A stretch of 64,000 nucleotides of DNA from an uncultured Fretibacterium sp. GTDB taxonomy: Bacteria; Synergistota; Synergistia; Synergistales; Aminobacteriaceae. The position numbers were made by a program, and so were the translations under genes. Shown one piece after another: positions 9,801 through 16,998 of the stretch (position 1 is the stretch's first letter; every line of letters starts with the position of its first letter). Location: contig CAMHMH010000002.1 of the NCBI GenBank assembly GCA_946186205.1, forward strand, positions 372,001 to 436,000. Direction: 5' to 3'. The notes beneath the pieces are model-generated. The model was not told the origin of the DNA. It worked only from the letters and a program-made list of their open reading frames with translations, and did no database searches.

Positions 9801-10307
9801 CCCTTTATCCGTGTAAGCGACATCACAGAGACAGGCATAACACCTCCGGCAATACGAATCCCTTGGGCCGCTGAGAATGAAAAACTTTACCCGAAGAAAG
9901 ATACTATCTTGTTGTCGAAGGACGGCACTATAGGAATTGCGTACAAAGTTGACTCTGATATTGAGGCTGTAACATCAGGGGCGTTGCTTCATTTGCGTGT
10001 TACTGCCTCTGAAGTCATGCCGGATTATCTTGCGCTTGTGCTTAATTCTGAGGCTGTGCGCTTGCAGGCTGAACGCGATTCCAACGGAGCAATCATAAAA
10101 CACTGGAAGCCCGGCGACATTGCCCGCACTGTTATTCCGATATTCGACTCACAGACTCAGCAGTCAATCTCCGAACATGTACGTGACTCATTCACGCTCC
10201 GAAAAGAATCCGAACGGTTAATCGCCCTCGCAGTAAAATCCGTTGAACTCGCTGTAGAATCTGACGAGCATTCAGCAATGAAACTAATACAGGAGGAATC
10301 ACAATAA
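6891..10307 (+). CDS. Single-chain restriction-modification enzyme (nuclease + N6-adenine methylase + specificity domains)
   Basis: This 1138-residue protein combines three activities. Residues about 50-170 are an HsdR N-terminal-type nuclease with D95...E112-V-K114, a PD-(D/E)xK active site. Residues about 300-640 are an N6-adenine methylase: KGQFFTP, AdoMet motif DTAAGSCGF near 351 and catalytic NPPF near 478. Residues about 700-1120 hold two target-recognition domains of the type I HsdS kind, each followed by a helical spacer. No helicase motor is present, so it resembles type IIG/IIB enzymes rather than type I or ISP. ATG directly follows the stop of the previous gene (TAAATG), which ties it to the PqqD/HprK cassette; it overlaps the YbaK gene by 1 nt. 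Confidence 0.85.
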   Translation: MYALSDLFRNTAYNDSFFSNETRSAIESMIYIKEQRGKIIPFIKCLIRQKEIRLTPEEAVRQLYVHKLIHEYGYDPALIRLEHGISFGRETKRADIVIFSHEHPDAPYIIAEVKKPELTEGKEQLISYCNASGAVIGIWTNGEDAEYYHRKDPNIFESLDRIPKASETISEVLNEQWTIADLTEKDKLRDGRISLKTLIQELENDVLAGAGVNAFNEVFKLIYTKLFDEMQSIRNENRFLEFKKIGGDDEEKADKMLKKKIQALFDRAKAKWPKVFDQQEQIALMPSHLAVCVARLQNVKLFNSNLDVIDDAFEYLMNKSAKSEKGQFFTPRYVIDMCVRMLNPKENESMIDTAAGSCGFPVHTIFHVWGNIYDRLGIPRRDMFTAEVKPSECIDYVREKVFAIDFDENAVKVARTLNLIAGDGRTNIMRLNTLDYGNWDEMTTLDWMQKYSVGWLKMQDFCETAGDYSSFNFDIVMANPPFAGDIQQKEIIYRYELALDAKGKYASKIGRDILFIERNIHFLKPGGRMAIILPQGRFNNSSDKYIRDFIARHCRILAVIGLHENVFKPHTGTKTSVLLVQKWDDDLCPRREDYPVFFATMRKPGKDNSGEKIYARDSQGNILRDSHFHPVVSHDLYNHEGLTQDGIAEAFIEFAKREGLSFFGDARFSEERYRELVSGLEVSEVMLSRLENYFTLGAEYYAKGYVYAACKVQACRKSETLGNMSQIITDGDHGSPEYFDDGIPYLLSETVQTGYIDKSKIRYITLEKHETLRKSATRPRDVLVTKTGVYFGKSAVTPDDIQEANMSSHVAMIRLKDEYNPYFVSAFLNCNYGYSQLRRRGVKATRPEIALLEFDDIRVPKMSDEFDSLIESITRQAMTARADSESLYTRAQSILNDAIHFTPRNPDANTSVVSFSQVFSTGRMDAEYFMPKYDELLAHLETLPAKRLGEIVNITKSIEPGSESYSTEGIPFIRVSDITETGITPPAIRIPWAAENEKLYPKKDTILLSKDGTIGIAYKVDSDIEAVTSGALLHLRVTASEVMPDYLALVLNSEAVRLQAERDSNGAIIKHWKPGDIARTVIPIFDSQTQQSISEHVRDSFTLRKESERLIALAVKSVELAVESDEHSAMKLIQEESQ

Positions 10308-10780
10308 TGAATCCAGTCGAGCGAGTCCGAAAAGCATTAGACGAAGCCGGAGCGAATGACATTGAGATTATCACGGCGGACGCGACGATCTTCACGGTTG
10401 ACGACGCGGCAAAAGCAATCGGGGTAACTCAGTCCGAGATACTCAAGAGCTTAATACTTGTTGCGGATAAAGTTGCTCCGTTCCTTGTGTTAATGTGCGG
10501 GGCGAATAAGGTAGACGCGAAATCAGCCGCGAAAGTTATCGGGCATAACCGCGCAAGAATGATGCCGCCTGAGGAAGTATATTCGCGTTACGGGTATCAT
10601 GTCGGAGGAGTTCCGCCTGTGGGATATGATGATGATATGAGAGCTGTTATTGATGAGGATATTTTCACGCACAAAATTGTGTGGGCTGCTGCCGGGAATG
10701 ATCATGCGTTCTTTCCTGTTGAGCCTGAAAGACTCTTAGCGATGACTCACGGAACGAGGGCAAAAATCAGGAAGGACTAG
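10307..10780 (+). CDS. YbaK/EbsC/ProX-like aminoacyl-tRNA deacylase
   Basis: At 157 residues this matches the YbaK family, which hydrolyses misacylated tRNAs (for example Cys-tRNAPro). Visible marks are the AKAIGV segment near residue 35, KSLILVAD, the conserved lysine in ANKVDAKSAAKVIG, and GGVPPVGY. It starts with ATG overlapping the TAA of the R-M gene (TAATG) and has AGGAGG 10 nt upstream. The link to the R-M gene is probably just operon convenience. Its exact tRNA substrate is not clear. Confidence 0.85.
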   Translation: MNPVERVRKALDEAGANDIEIITADATIFTVDDAAKAIGVTQSEILKSLILVADKVAPFLVLMCGANKVDAKSAAKVIGHNRARMMPPEEVYSRYGYHVGGVPPVGYDDDMRAVIDEDIFTHKIVWAAAGNDHAFFPVEPERLLAMTHGTRAKIRKD

Positions 10781-10787
10781 CGTTGAG

Positions 10788-10825
10788 ACTCCCGGAGTCG
10801 TGAAGGGCTTCGGGAGTTTTTGTTT
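10788..10825 (+). terminator. Rho-independent terminator
   Basis: ACTCCCG (10788-10794) pairs with CGGGAGT (10811-10817), followed by TTTTTGTTT. It separates the convergent YbaK-like and coiled-coil genes and may serve both. Confidence 0.75.
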
Positions 10826-11351
10826 ACTGTTTGGGCTGTAGTTTTGAGTCAATTAATGCTTCTATTTGTTCGAGGGTAATTGCCGGCTCAGACTTGAATA
10901 TTTTTCTGACGAACCGCGCAATCGGCTCAATGAATATTACAACTCCCACAAGCATCGCAATGAATGCGACTCCCGTTCCTACGTAGCCTTCTACCCTTTC
11001 TACATGGCGGTCAACCGCTTCAATCTGGCGTTCGAGTCCGTCCATGCGCTTTTCGAAGCCGTCCATGCGCTTTTCGAAGCCGTCCATGCGTCCGCTGAGA
11101 ACATCAACTCTTGACTCCAGCTTGTCGATTCTTTTGTCGACCTGGTTAAATCTCTCGTTGACTTCTGTTCTGAGGTTGTCAATTTTGCTGTTAGTCTCAA
11201 TTCTGACCTCTTCAATTTTTCCGTTGATCTCAATCCTGAGCCGCTCAATCGCTTTCAGTATCTCATTGTCCCGGAGTGCTGACTCTGCTTTTGCTGCTCT
11301 CTGGTCTGCCTCGTAAACATCTTTTCTCAGATAAATATCATTGCTTGCCAT
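10824..11351 (-). CDS. Coiled-coil protein with C-terminal membrane segment, function unknown
   Basis: The 175-residue protein is almost entirely heptad-repeat coiled coil (residues about 10-125), including the repeated RMDGFEK heptads around residues 90-110. One membrane segment follows near 127-148 (GVAFIAMLVGVVIFI) and then a short basic/acidic tail. Such proteins are common in bacteria as membrane-tethered coiled coils, but no specific family is recognised. It is transcribed alone from a possible TGCTAGAAT promoter, divergent from the MATE gene. AAGGGAGAG precedes the ATG. Confidence 0.65.
   Translation of the reverse strand: MASNDIYLRKDVYEADQRAAKAESALRDNEILKAIERLRIEINGKIEEVRIETNSKIDNLRTEVNERFNQVDKRIDKLESRVDVLSGRMDGFEKRMDGFEKRMDGLERQIEAVDRHVERVEGYVGTGVAFIAMLVGVVIFIEPIARFVRKIFKSEPAITLEQIEALIDSKLQPKQ
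11039..11090. repeat. 21-bp tandem repeat encoding coiled-coil heptads
   Basis: The unit CGTCCATGCGCTTTTCGAAGC occurs twice in full and a third time in part. Being 21 bp, it encodes seven residues (one heptad), so copy-number change would lengthen the coiled coil without shifting the frame. Confidence 0.8.
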
Positions 11352-11377
11352 TCCGATTCACTCTCCCTTTGCGTAAT

Positions 11378-11386
11378 ATTCTAGCA
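11378..11386 (-). promoter_or_regulatory. Extended -10 promoter for the coiled-coil gene
   Basis: The minus strand reads TGCTAGAAT, about 27 nt upstream of the coiled-coil gene start. No clear -35 is seen. Confidence 0.35.
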
Positions 11387-11432
11387 TGTGCAAAAATTCA
11401 GCCGTTAAAGTCCCAGCAAAGGAGCAATTTTC

Positions 11433-12803
11433 ATGAACACAAAGCAAACTTCAAGCCGAAAAATTTTTGAGTCATGGCCGATTCCCAAAGCACTGTTTGA
11501 ACTCGCACTGCCCATGATATTCGGACAGCTGATAATTCTGGTTTACAATCTCGCGGACACTTTCTTCATCGGACGCACTAACAATCCTCTTATGGTCGCG
11601 GGAGTGTCGTTGCTTCTTCCTGTCTTCAACATATCGATAACGTTCGCGAATCTTTTCGGGATTGGAGGAGGGACTCTCATCTCGCGTTTGATGGGAGCGA
11701 AGAGAGACGGGGAAGCGAAATCTGTATCATCATTTTGTTTCTGGATGGCGATATTTTCGGCGGGGATTTATTCTGCGTGCATGTATTTTTTCATGACACC
11801 TGTTCTGCGTGCACTAGGCGCGAGCGATGACACAATGATTTTTGCGAGTCAGTACACATTCTGCGTTATCGTTCTCGGAGCAGTGCCTACGATTCTCAGC
11901 ATGACACTCTCAAACTTTTTGCGCTCAACGGGACGGGCAAAGCAGGCGGGATTCGGCGTGTCAATGGGAGGCATCATAAATATATTCCTTGATCCTTTGT
12001 TCATGTTCGTGATTCTCCCTGAAGGCTGTGAAGTCTTAGGAGCGGGAATCGCCACGATGCTGTCGAACGTAATCATATGCTCGTATTTCCTTGTTGTGAT
12101 TCTGAGGAGCAATGACGGGATAATCTCATTGTCGCCCGCGAACGTCTTAACGTCAGCAAGAAATGTTTATGAAGTCTTCGCTGTCGGAGTCCCTGCTGCT
12201 GTCGCTGTAACATTGTTCGACATCACATATATCATCATCGACAAATTAGCGTCTGCTTACGGTGATATACCCCTCGCGGCTGTCGGCATTGTCCTTAAGG
12301 CTGAAAGGCTCCCGCTTAACATTGGGATTGGTTTATGCCAAGGGATGATGCCTCTTGCAGGTTACAACTATTCGTCAGGGAACATTGCGAGGATGAAAGA
12401 GTCTGTGAGGTTCTCTCGTCTCGTTGGACTCGTCTTTGGTTTTGCGAGCGTTGCTGCGTATGAGATATTCGCGCCGTATATCATGCGTGTGTTCATTGCT
12501 GACTCTCGGACTGTAGAGCTTGGGACTCACTTCCTTCGTGCGAGGGTTCTTGCGACTCCGTTCATGTTCATGTGCTTTCATACTGTGAATTTCTTTCAGG
12601 CTGTAGGAATGGGACGGACGGCATTGTTTCTCGGTGCTTCAAGATGGGTTGTCTTTAACATTCCGTTATTGTTCGTGATGAATTGGGTATTCGGTATGTA
12701 CGGAATTGTTTGGACTCAAGTTGTCGCTGACATAATGATGGCTAGTGTTTCGATTTATGTGTACAGGAGATTCGAGTCCTGTCATAAGCTGCAGGGCGCG
12801 TAA
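11433..12803 (+). CDS. MATE family multidrug/metabolite exporter
   Basis: The 456-residue protein has about 12 hydrophobic segments in two halves. The first half begins with LPMIFGQLIILVYNLADTFF, the usual opening of NorM/DinF-like MATE proteins, followed by GIGGGTLISRLMG. The second half carries the equivalent GLCQGMMPLAGYNY. MATE proteins export drugs or metabolites using Na+ or H+ gradients; the substrate is not readable. AAGGAG lies 10 nt before the ATG. It is followed by a terminator and seems to be a single-gene transcript. Confidence 0.9.
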   Translation: MNTKQTSSRKIFESWPIPKALFELALPMIFGQLIILVYNLADTFFIGRTNNPLMVAGVSLLLPVFNISITFANLFGIGGGTLISRLMGAKRDGEAKSVSSFCFWMAIFSAGIYSACMYFFMTPVLRALGASDDTMIFASQYTFCVIVLGAVPTILSMTLSNFLRSTGRAKQAGFGVSMGGIINIFLDPLFMFVILPEGCEVLGAGIATMLSNVIICSYFLVVILRSNDGIISLSPANVLTSARNVYEVFAVGVPAAVAVTLFDITYIIIDKLASAYGDIPLAAVGIVLKAERLPLNIGIGLCQGMMPLAGYNYSSGNIARMKESVRFSRLVGLVFGFASVAAYEIFAPYIMRVFIADSRTVELGTHFLRARVLATPFMFMCFHTVNFFQAVGMGRTALFLGASRWVVFNIPLLFVMNWVFGMYGIVWTQVVADIMMASVSIYVYRRFESCHKLQGA

Positions 12804-12825
12804 AAATTTCTTTGTCTCAAAAATA

Positions 12826-12859
12826 AAATGTAAACTCCATTCAATCAAATGTAAACTCC
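12826..12859. repeat. 13-bp direct repeat, 21 bp apart
   Basis: AAATGTAAACTCC occurs at 12826-12838 and again at 12847-12859, a start-to-start distance of 21 bp (two helical turns). The second copy runs into the following terminator. It might be a pair of protein-binding sites upstream of the rpiB-upp promoter. Confidence 0.5.
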
Positions 12860-12893
12860 CTTCCGTGTGATGAGATTCTGCGGAGGGGTTTTT
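12858..12893 (+). terminator. Rho-independent terminator after the MATE gene
   Basis: CCCTTCCG (12858-12865) pairs with CGGAGGGG (12881-12888, one G-U) and is followed by TTTTTC. Confidence 0.75.
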
Positions 12894-12910
12894 CTTTTGA
12901 TGAAGGCTGT

Positions 12911-12919
12911 TGCTATAAT
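12911..12919 (+). promoter_or_regulatory. Extended -10 promoter for rpiB-upp
   Basis: TGCTATAAT is a perfect extended -10 located 38 nt before the ATG at 12957. The -35 region is only T-rich. Confidence 0.6.
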
Positions 12920-12956
12920 ATGTGAAAATTTCCCGCAAAGGAGCGTAAAACCTCAT

Positions 12957-14048
12957 ATGAAAATTGCACTTGGAACTGACCACGCAGGCTTTGTCCTGAA
13001 AAGCGCGGTTGTTGATTACTTGTCTTCAAGAAAAATTGAAGTCATTGATCTTGGAGCGTATGAATACGACAGCGAGGACAGCTATACAGATCCTGCCTTC
13101 CGTGTAGGAGGGGCGATAATGGACGGAACAGCCGACGCGGGAGTCCTTCTCTGCGGAACAGGCTACGGAATATCAATCGCCGCAAACAAAATCCCCGGAG
13201 TACGCGCGGTATCATGCGACACTCCCGAACACGCACACATGGCAAAGGCTCACAATGGCATTAACGTTCTTGCGCTCGGAGGACGGACAACAAAGCCCGA
13301 AGACGTTCCCGGAATCATAGCAGCGTGGCTTGATACACCTTTCGAGGGCGGGAGGCATTTGCGCCGTCTCAACAAAATATCTCAGGTCGAGAAATCAACG
13401 CTCAACGTTATACAGGGCGGGGGAAAAATAACAATCTTCAATCACCCGTTAATACAGCACAAAGTCGGAATAATCCGCGACAAGAACACGAGCGTTAAAC
13501 AGTTCCGCGAATTGTTGCAGGAAATCACCGGGCTTATGGTCTACGAAATCACAAGAAGCCTTCCTCTTACTGACAAAGAAGTAGAGACTCCCATCGAGAA
13601 GACGACAGTCAAAACGATAGAGGGCAGGAAGATGGCAATAGTACCAGTCCTGCGCGCCGGCTTGGGAATGGTTGACGGAATATTGCAGCTCGTTCCGAAT
13701 GCTAAAGTCGGGCATATCGGGCTGTATCGTGATCCTGAAACTTTGAAGCCTGTGGAGTATTACTGCAAGCTGCCATTTGACATTGAGGAGCGTGATATAT
13801 TTGTGCTTGACCCTATGCTTGCAACCGGCGGAAGCTCAGCGGAAGCAATCAGCCTTATCAAGAAACGCGGAGGCCGCAGAATTTCTCTCGTATGTCTCAT
13901 TGCTGCCCCCGAAGGAATCGACACAGTACACCGCGCTCACCCTGACGCAGAAATCTACGCGGCGGCTCTCGACTCACACCTCAACGATCACGGATATATA
14001 GTGCCTGGACTCGGTGATGCGGGCGACAGGCTTTTCGGAACAAGATAA
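12957..14048 (+). CDS. rpiB-upp: Fusion of ribose-5-phosphate isomerase B and uracil phosphoribosyltransferase
   Basis: One 363-residue chain joins two enzymes. Residues 1-150 are RpiB: GTDHAG at the start, Cys66 in [13 protein letters not shown], His99 and NVLALGGR; this converts ribulose 5-phosphate to ribose 5-phosphate. From about residue 157 it is a complete Upp: [26 protein letters not shown], the PRPP-binding loop [11 protein letters not shown] and the uracil-binding [13 protein letters not shown]. This half makes UMP from uracil and PRPP. The fused activities feed one another through ribose 5-phosphate and PRPP. The ATG at 12957 begins exactly at RpiB and has AAAGGAG upstream; an ATG at 12867 would lie upstream of the promoter. 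In Bacillus, rpiB, upp and mnaA are also neighbours. Confidence 0.9.
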   Translation: MKIALGTDHAGFVLKSAVVDYLSSRKIEVIDLGAYEYDSEDSYTDPAFRVGGAIMDGTADAGVLLCGTGYGISIAANKIPGVRAVSCDTPEHAHMAKAHNGINVLALGGRTTKPEDVPGIIAAWLDTPFEGGRHLRRLNKISQVEKSTLNVIQGGGKITIFNHPLIQHKVGIIRDKNTSVKQFRELLQEITGLMVYEITRSLPLTDKEVETPIEKTTVKTIEGRKMAIVPVLRAGLGMVDGILQLVPNAKVGHIGLYRDPETLKPVEYYCKLPFDIEERDIFVLDPMLATGGSSAEAISLIKKRGGRRISLVCLIAAPEGIDTVHRAHPDAEIYAAALDSHLNDHGYIVPGLGDAGDRLFGTR

Positions 14049-14058
14049 CGTGTGAAGA

Positions 14059-14943
14059 ATGCTTGACGTAAAAATATTCCTGTACATACTTGCGGGATTT
14101 TTCTGGGGCGGACTCACTGCTCCTGTGTCGATAAAACTTGCCGGCATTTACGGGATAATTGACATACCTGACGCGCGGAAGATTCACAAAGGGAACATTC
14201 CGAGGGGCGCGGGTATAGGGCTGTGGCTGGGATATATGCTAATGGCCGTAGTGATGGCGGGGGAATTTCACAACCTCCGCCATATTGCTACTGGCGCGAC
14301 TGTAATATTTCTCTGCGGTTATCTTGATGATATGTGCTCGCTGAGTCCTTTCTTGCGTCTTGGGCTTCACATAGGGGCATCGGCTTTTGTTGTTTTGCCT
14401 TTGGGATTGAGCATGCCTGTAACAATTCTTGCTGTGATATGGATTGCGGGAGTAACTAGCGCGTATAATCTCATTGACGGCATGAATGGCTTGTGCATAT
14501 CGATATTCATTGCGTCGTCAATAGCTTTGTTTCTGCTTGGCCATTCATATCCTGGAATCTACATGGGAGCAATGGCACTCGGCGTATTGTGCTGGAATTT
14601 TCCTTCAGCCCAAACATTTTTGGGTGACGGAGGAAGCACCCTGCTGGGATATTTATTCGCGTCCCATTTCCTGACATCATCAGCGCAAGTCGTGAACACT
14701 TCCGGGATAATCGATGTATTGATACTGCTTGTGCTTTTCGGGGGGATACCTGTTGTTGATACACTGACGGCGTTCACAAGAAGAATGCTGACGGGGAAAT
14801 CTCCTTTTTACCCTGACAAGAAACACCTTCACCACATATTAATATCTCTCACAGGTTCAAACGTTTTAACCGTAACAATAATATTATCTCTTCAGGTCAT
14901 TATGTTAATTCTCGGCCTGAAATATTACATGAGGCTTATATGA
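14059..14943 (+). CDS. Undecaprenyl-phosphate glycosyl-1-phosphate transferase (WecA/TagO/MraY-like)
   Basis: The 294-residue polytopic protein moves a sugar phosphate, probably GlcNAc-1-P, from a UDP-sugar to the lipid carrier to start a cell-surface polymer. Diagnostic motifs are YLDDMCSL near residue 90, NLIDGMNGL near 138 and FLGDGGSTLLG near 190; KKHLHHIL near the end is the HIHH-type motif of the WecA/TagO branch. It lies 10 nt after rpiB-upp and overlaps the epimerase gene by 4 nt (ATGA), which fits production and use of UDP-GlcNAc/ManNAc lipid intermediates. Confidence 0.88.
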   Translation: MLDVKIFLYILAGFFWGGLTAPVSIKLAGIYGIIDIPDARKIHKGNIPRGAGIGLWLGYMLMAVVMAGEFHNLRHIATGATVIFLCGYLDDMCSLSPFLRLGLHIGASAFVVLPLGLSMPVTILAVIWIAGVTSAYNLIDGMNGLCISIFIASSIALFLLGHSYPGIYMGAMALGVLCWNFPSAQTFLGDGGSTLLGYLFASHFLTSSAQVVNTSGIIDVLILLVLFGGIPVVDTLTAFTRRMLTGKSPFYPDKKHLHHILISLTGSNVLTVTIILSLQVIMLILGLKYYMRLI

Positions 14944-16061
14944 AGAAAATAGCTTGTGTTGCAGGAACGAGGCCGGAAGCTATAAAGATGGCACCGGTCA
15001 TCCTTGAGCTTAAGAAAGACCCGGCAATGAATGTTACAGTGCTTGCGACTGGTCAGCACACCGACATGCTGAAGCAGGCACTTGATGATTTCGGGATAAC
15101 GGCAGATTTCAATCTCAACATAATGAGAGCGAATCAGACATTAGACCACATAACCGCGAGTGTGTTGCAGGGAGTCGGAGAGATTCTTGACGCAAACCCG
15201 CAGGATATGATTCTTGTTCACGGTGATACGTCAACGACATTTGCGGCGGCACTTGCGGGATTCTACCGTCATGTGAAGATCGGCCATGTTGAAGCGGGAC
15301 TGAGGAGTCATGATTTGTCGCTTCCATTTCCTGAAGAGGCCAACAGAATTTTGACGGACGGAATAACTGATATGTTCTTTGCGCCTACGAGGGGAGCTGC
15401 TGACAATCTCAAGCGCGAGGGCAAAAACGAGTCGCAGATATACATAACGGGCAACACGGTAATTGATTCGCTGTATGAGATTCTGAATCGCCAGAAGGGA
15501 ATCGACGAGCCTGAATATTTGCGTGGGACTGAGACTCGTCCGCTCATATTGATGACAGCACACCGGCGTGAATCATGGGGTGTTCCTCTCGTGAATATAT
15601 GCTCGGCTGTGAAGGACATCATACGCGCCCGGCCTGATGTGATGTTCTTGATACCGATGCACAAGAACCCGGCTGTGAGGAACGTAATACGCGAGGAGCT
15701 GAAAGACTTTGCGGACAATGTGAGACTCACTGAGCCATTGAGCTACCCTGAGTTTGTGCAGGCCATGAACAAGTCAGCATTCATACTTTCGGACAGCGGA
15801 GGAGTCCAGGAGGAAGCGACCGCGATCAACAAGCCCGTGCTGATTATGCGAACAGTTTCGGAGCGTCCCGAAGCTATTACGGAAGGAACATGCATTCTTG
15901 TGGGAACTGAGCGGGAAAATATCAGGTGTGAGTCGTTAAGGATAATGAATGAGCCTGAGTATCTGAATGAGATTGTCGGGAAGAATGTCAAGCCTTTCGG
16001 TGATGGAACTGCGAGCGTGAAGATACATGAGGCTGTGAGGAAATTTTTGCAGGAGGATTAA
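14940..16061 (+). CDS. wecB: UDP-N-acetylglucosamine 2-epimerase (non-hydrolysing)
   Basis: The 373-residue cytoplasmic enzyme interconverts UDP-GlcNAc and UDP-ManNAc. Marks seen are GTRPEAIKMAPV at the N-terminus, HGDTSTTFAAALAGFY, GHVEAGLRSHD, the catalytic-region HRRESWG and SDSGGVQEEA near the C-terminus. Length is normal for WecB/MnaA. It begins with ATGA overlap to the TagO/WecA-like gene, so the product likely feeds the same surface polymer. The CAGGAGGATTAA at its end supplies the ribosome site of the ankyrin gene. Confidence 0.93.
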   Translation: MKKIACVAGTRPEAIKMAPVILELKKDPAMNVTVLATGQHTDMLKQALDDFGITADFNLNIMRANQTLDHITASVLQGVGEILDANPQDMILVHGDTSTTFAAALAGFYRHVKIGHVEAGLRSHDLSLPFPEEANRILTDGITDMFFAPTRGAADNLKREGKNESQIYITGNTVIDSLYEILNRQKGIDEPEYLRGTETRPLILMTAHRRESWGVPLVNICSAVKDIIRARPDVMFLIPMHKNPAVRNVIREELKDFADNVRLTEPLSYPEFVQAMNKSAFILSDSGGVQEEATAINKPVLIMRTVSERPEAITEGTCILVGTERENIRCESLRIMNEPEYLNEIVGKNVKPFGDGTASVKIHEAVRKFLQED

Positions 16062-16064
16062 CCC

Positions 16065-16982
16065 ATGAGGAAATTATTTCTGCTGACTCTGATGTTCTTT
16101 CTTGCGTTTGAGACTCAATCTTTCACCGCCGGAATAAATGTTACTGACGAAAACGGAAATACGATATTCACAGCAGACATTGACACACGCGACAAGCAGG
16201 GCCGCACCCTTCTCATGCTCACAGCTGGAACATCAAAGAATCCCGAACAGGTTAAAGCCCTCCTCGACTCAGGCGCGGACGTTCACGCAAAAGACTCAAA
16301 CGGCGCAAACGCTCTCTTCTATGCCGCCTTCAACAACAACAACCCGGAAATCATTCGGCTCCTCATTTCCGCAGGGGCTGACCCAAATTCACAGCTCGAA
16401 AAAGGAGGCACTCCACTCATCGCCGCGGCCATGAACACGAACAATCCCGGCGTAATTTCAGCTCTCGTTAAGGGCGGGGCATTCATTGATTCGGATGACA
16501 AGCACGGACTCTCACCTCTCACAGCTTCAGCAAAGAATCCTAATCGCTATGTCATGAGAAAAATTTTGTCTCTCGGTGCTGACGTGAACAAACGAAACCG
16601 AAACGGCTTAACCCCTCTCATGATTCTCGCGTCGAACAAAGCAAAGCCCGACGCATTAGCAATACTCCTCGAAGCATCGCCGGACATTAACGCAAAGGAC
16701 AAAAGAGAATGGACAGCATTAACTTTTTCTGTTACTGACAAAAGGATGTCTCTCGAAAATATTCGGCTTCTCCTTGAGCATGGCGCAGACCCAAATTCAC
16801 AAGATGATGAAGGAATCACGCCGCTGATGTGGGCGTTGCTGAATGATCCTGAACCTGAAGCAATAAAGCTGTTGCTCTCGCACGGAGCTGACATAAATAT
16901 TACGGACGATGACGGGAATAAAGCTGTCGATTACGCGCAAACGGACAGCATGAAGAAACTCATTCTCAATTCTTGGCAATGA
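16065..16982 (+). CDS. Exported ankyrin-repeat protein
   Basis: The 305-residue protein has a signal peptide (about residues 1-22) and seven to eight ankyrin repeats filling the rest. Repeats are recognised by recurring LLDSGADVHAKD, LISAGADPNSQ, LLEHGADPNSQDD and LLSHGADINITD endings about 33-38 residues apart. Ankyrin repeats bind other proteins, so this is probably a periplasmic binding partner or inhibitor; no enzymatic part is present. It starts 4 nt after wecB with AGGAGG upstream. Confidence 0.85.
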   Translation: MRKLFLLTLMFFLAFETQSFTAGINVTDENGNTIFTADIDTRDKQGRTLLMLTAGTSKNPEQVKALLDSGADVHAKDSNGANALFYAAFNNNNPEIIRLLISAGADPNSQLEKGGTPLIAAAMNTNNPGVISALVKGGAFIDSDDKHGLSPLTASAKNPNRYVMRKILSLGADVNKRNRNGLTPLMILASNKAKPDALAILLEASPDINAKDKREWTALTFSVTDKRMSLENIRLLLEHGADPNSQDDEGITPLMWALLNDPEPEAIKLLLSHGADINITDDDGNKAVDYAQTDSMKKLILNSWQ

Positions 16983-16998
16983 CAGGGAGGAATAAATC

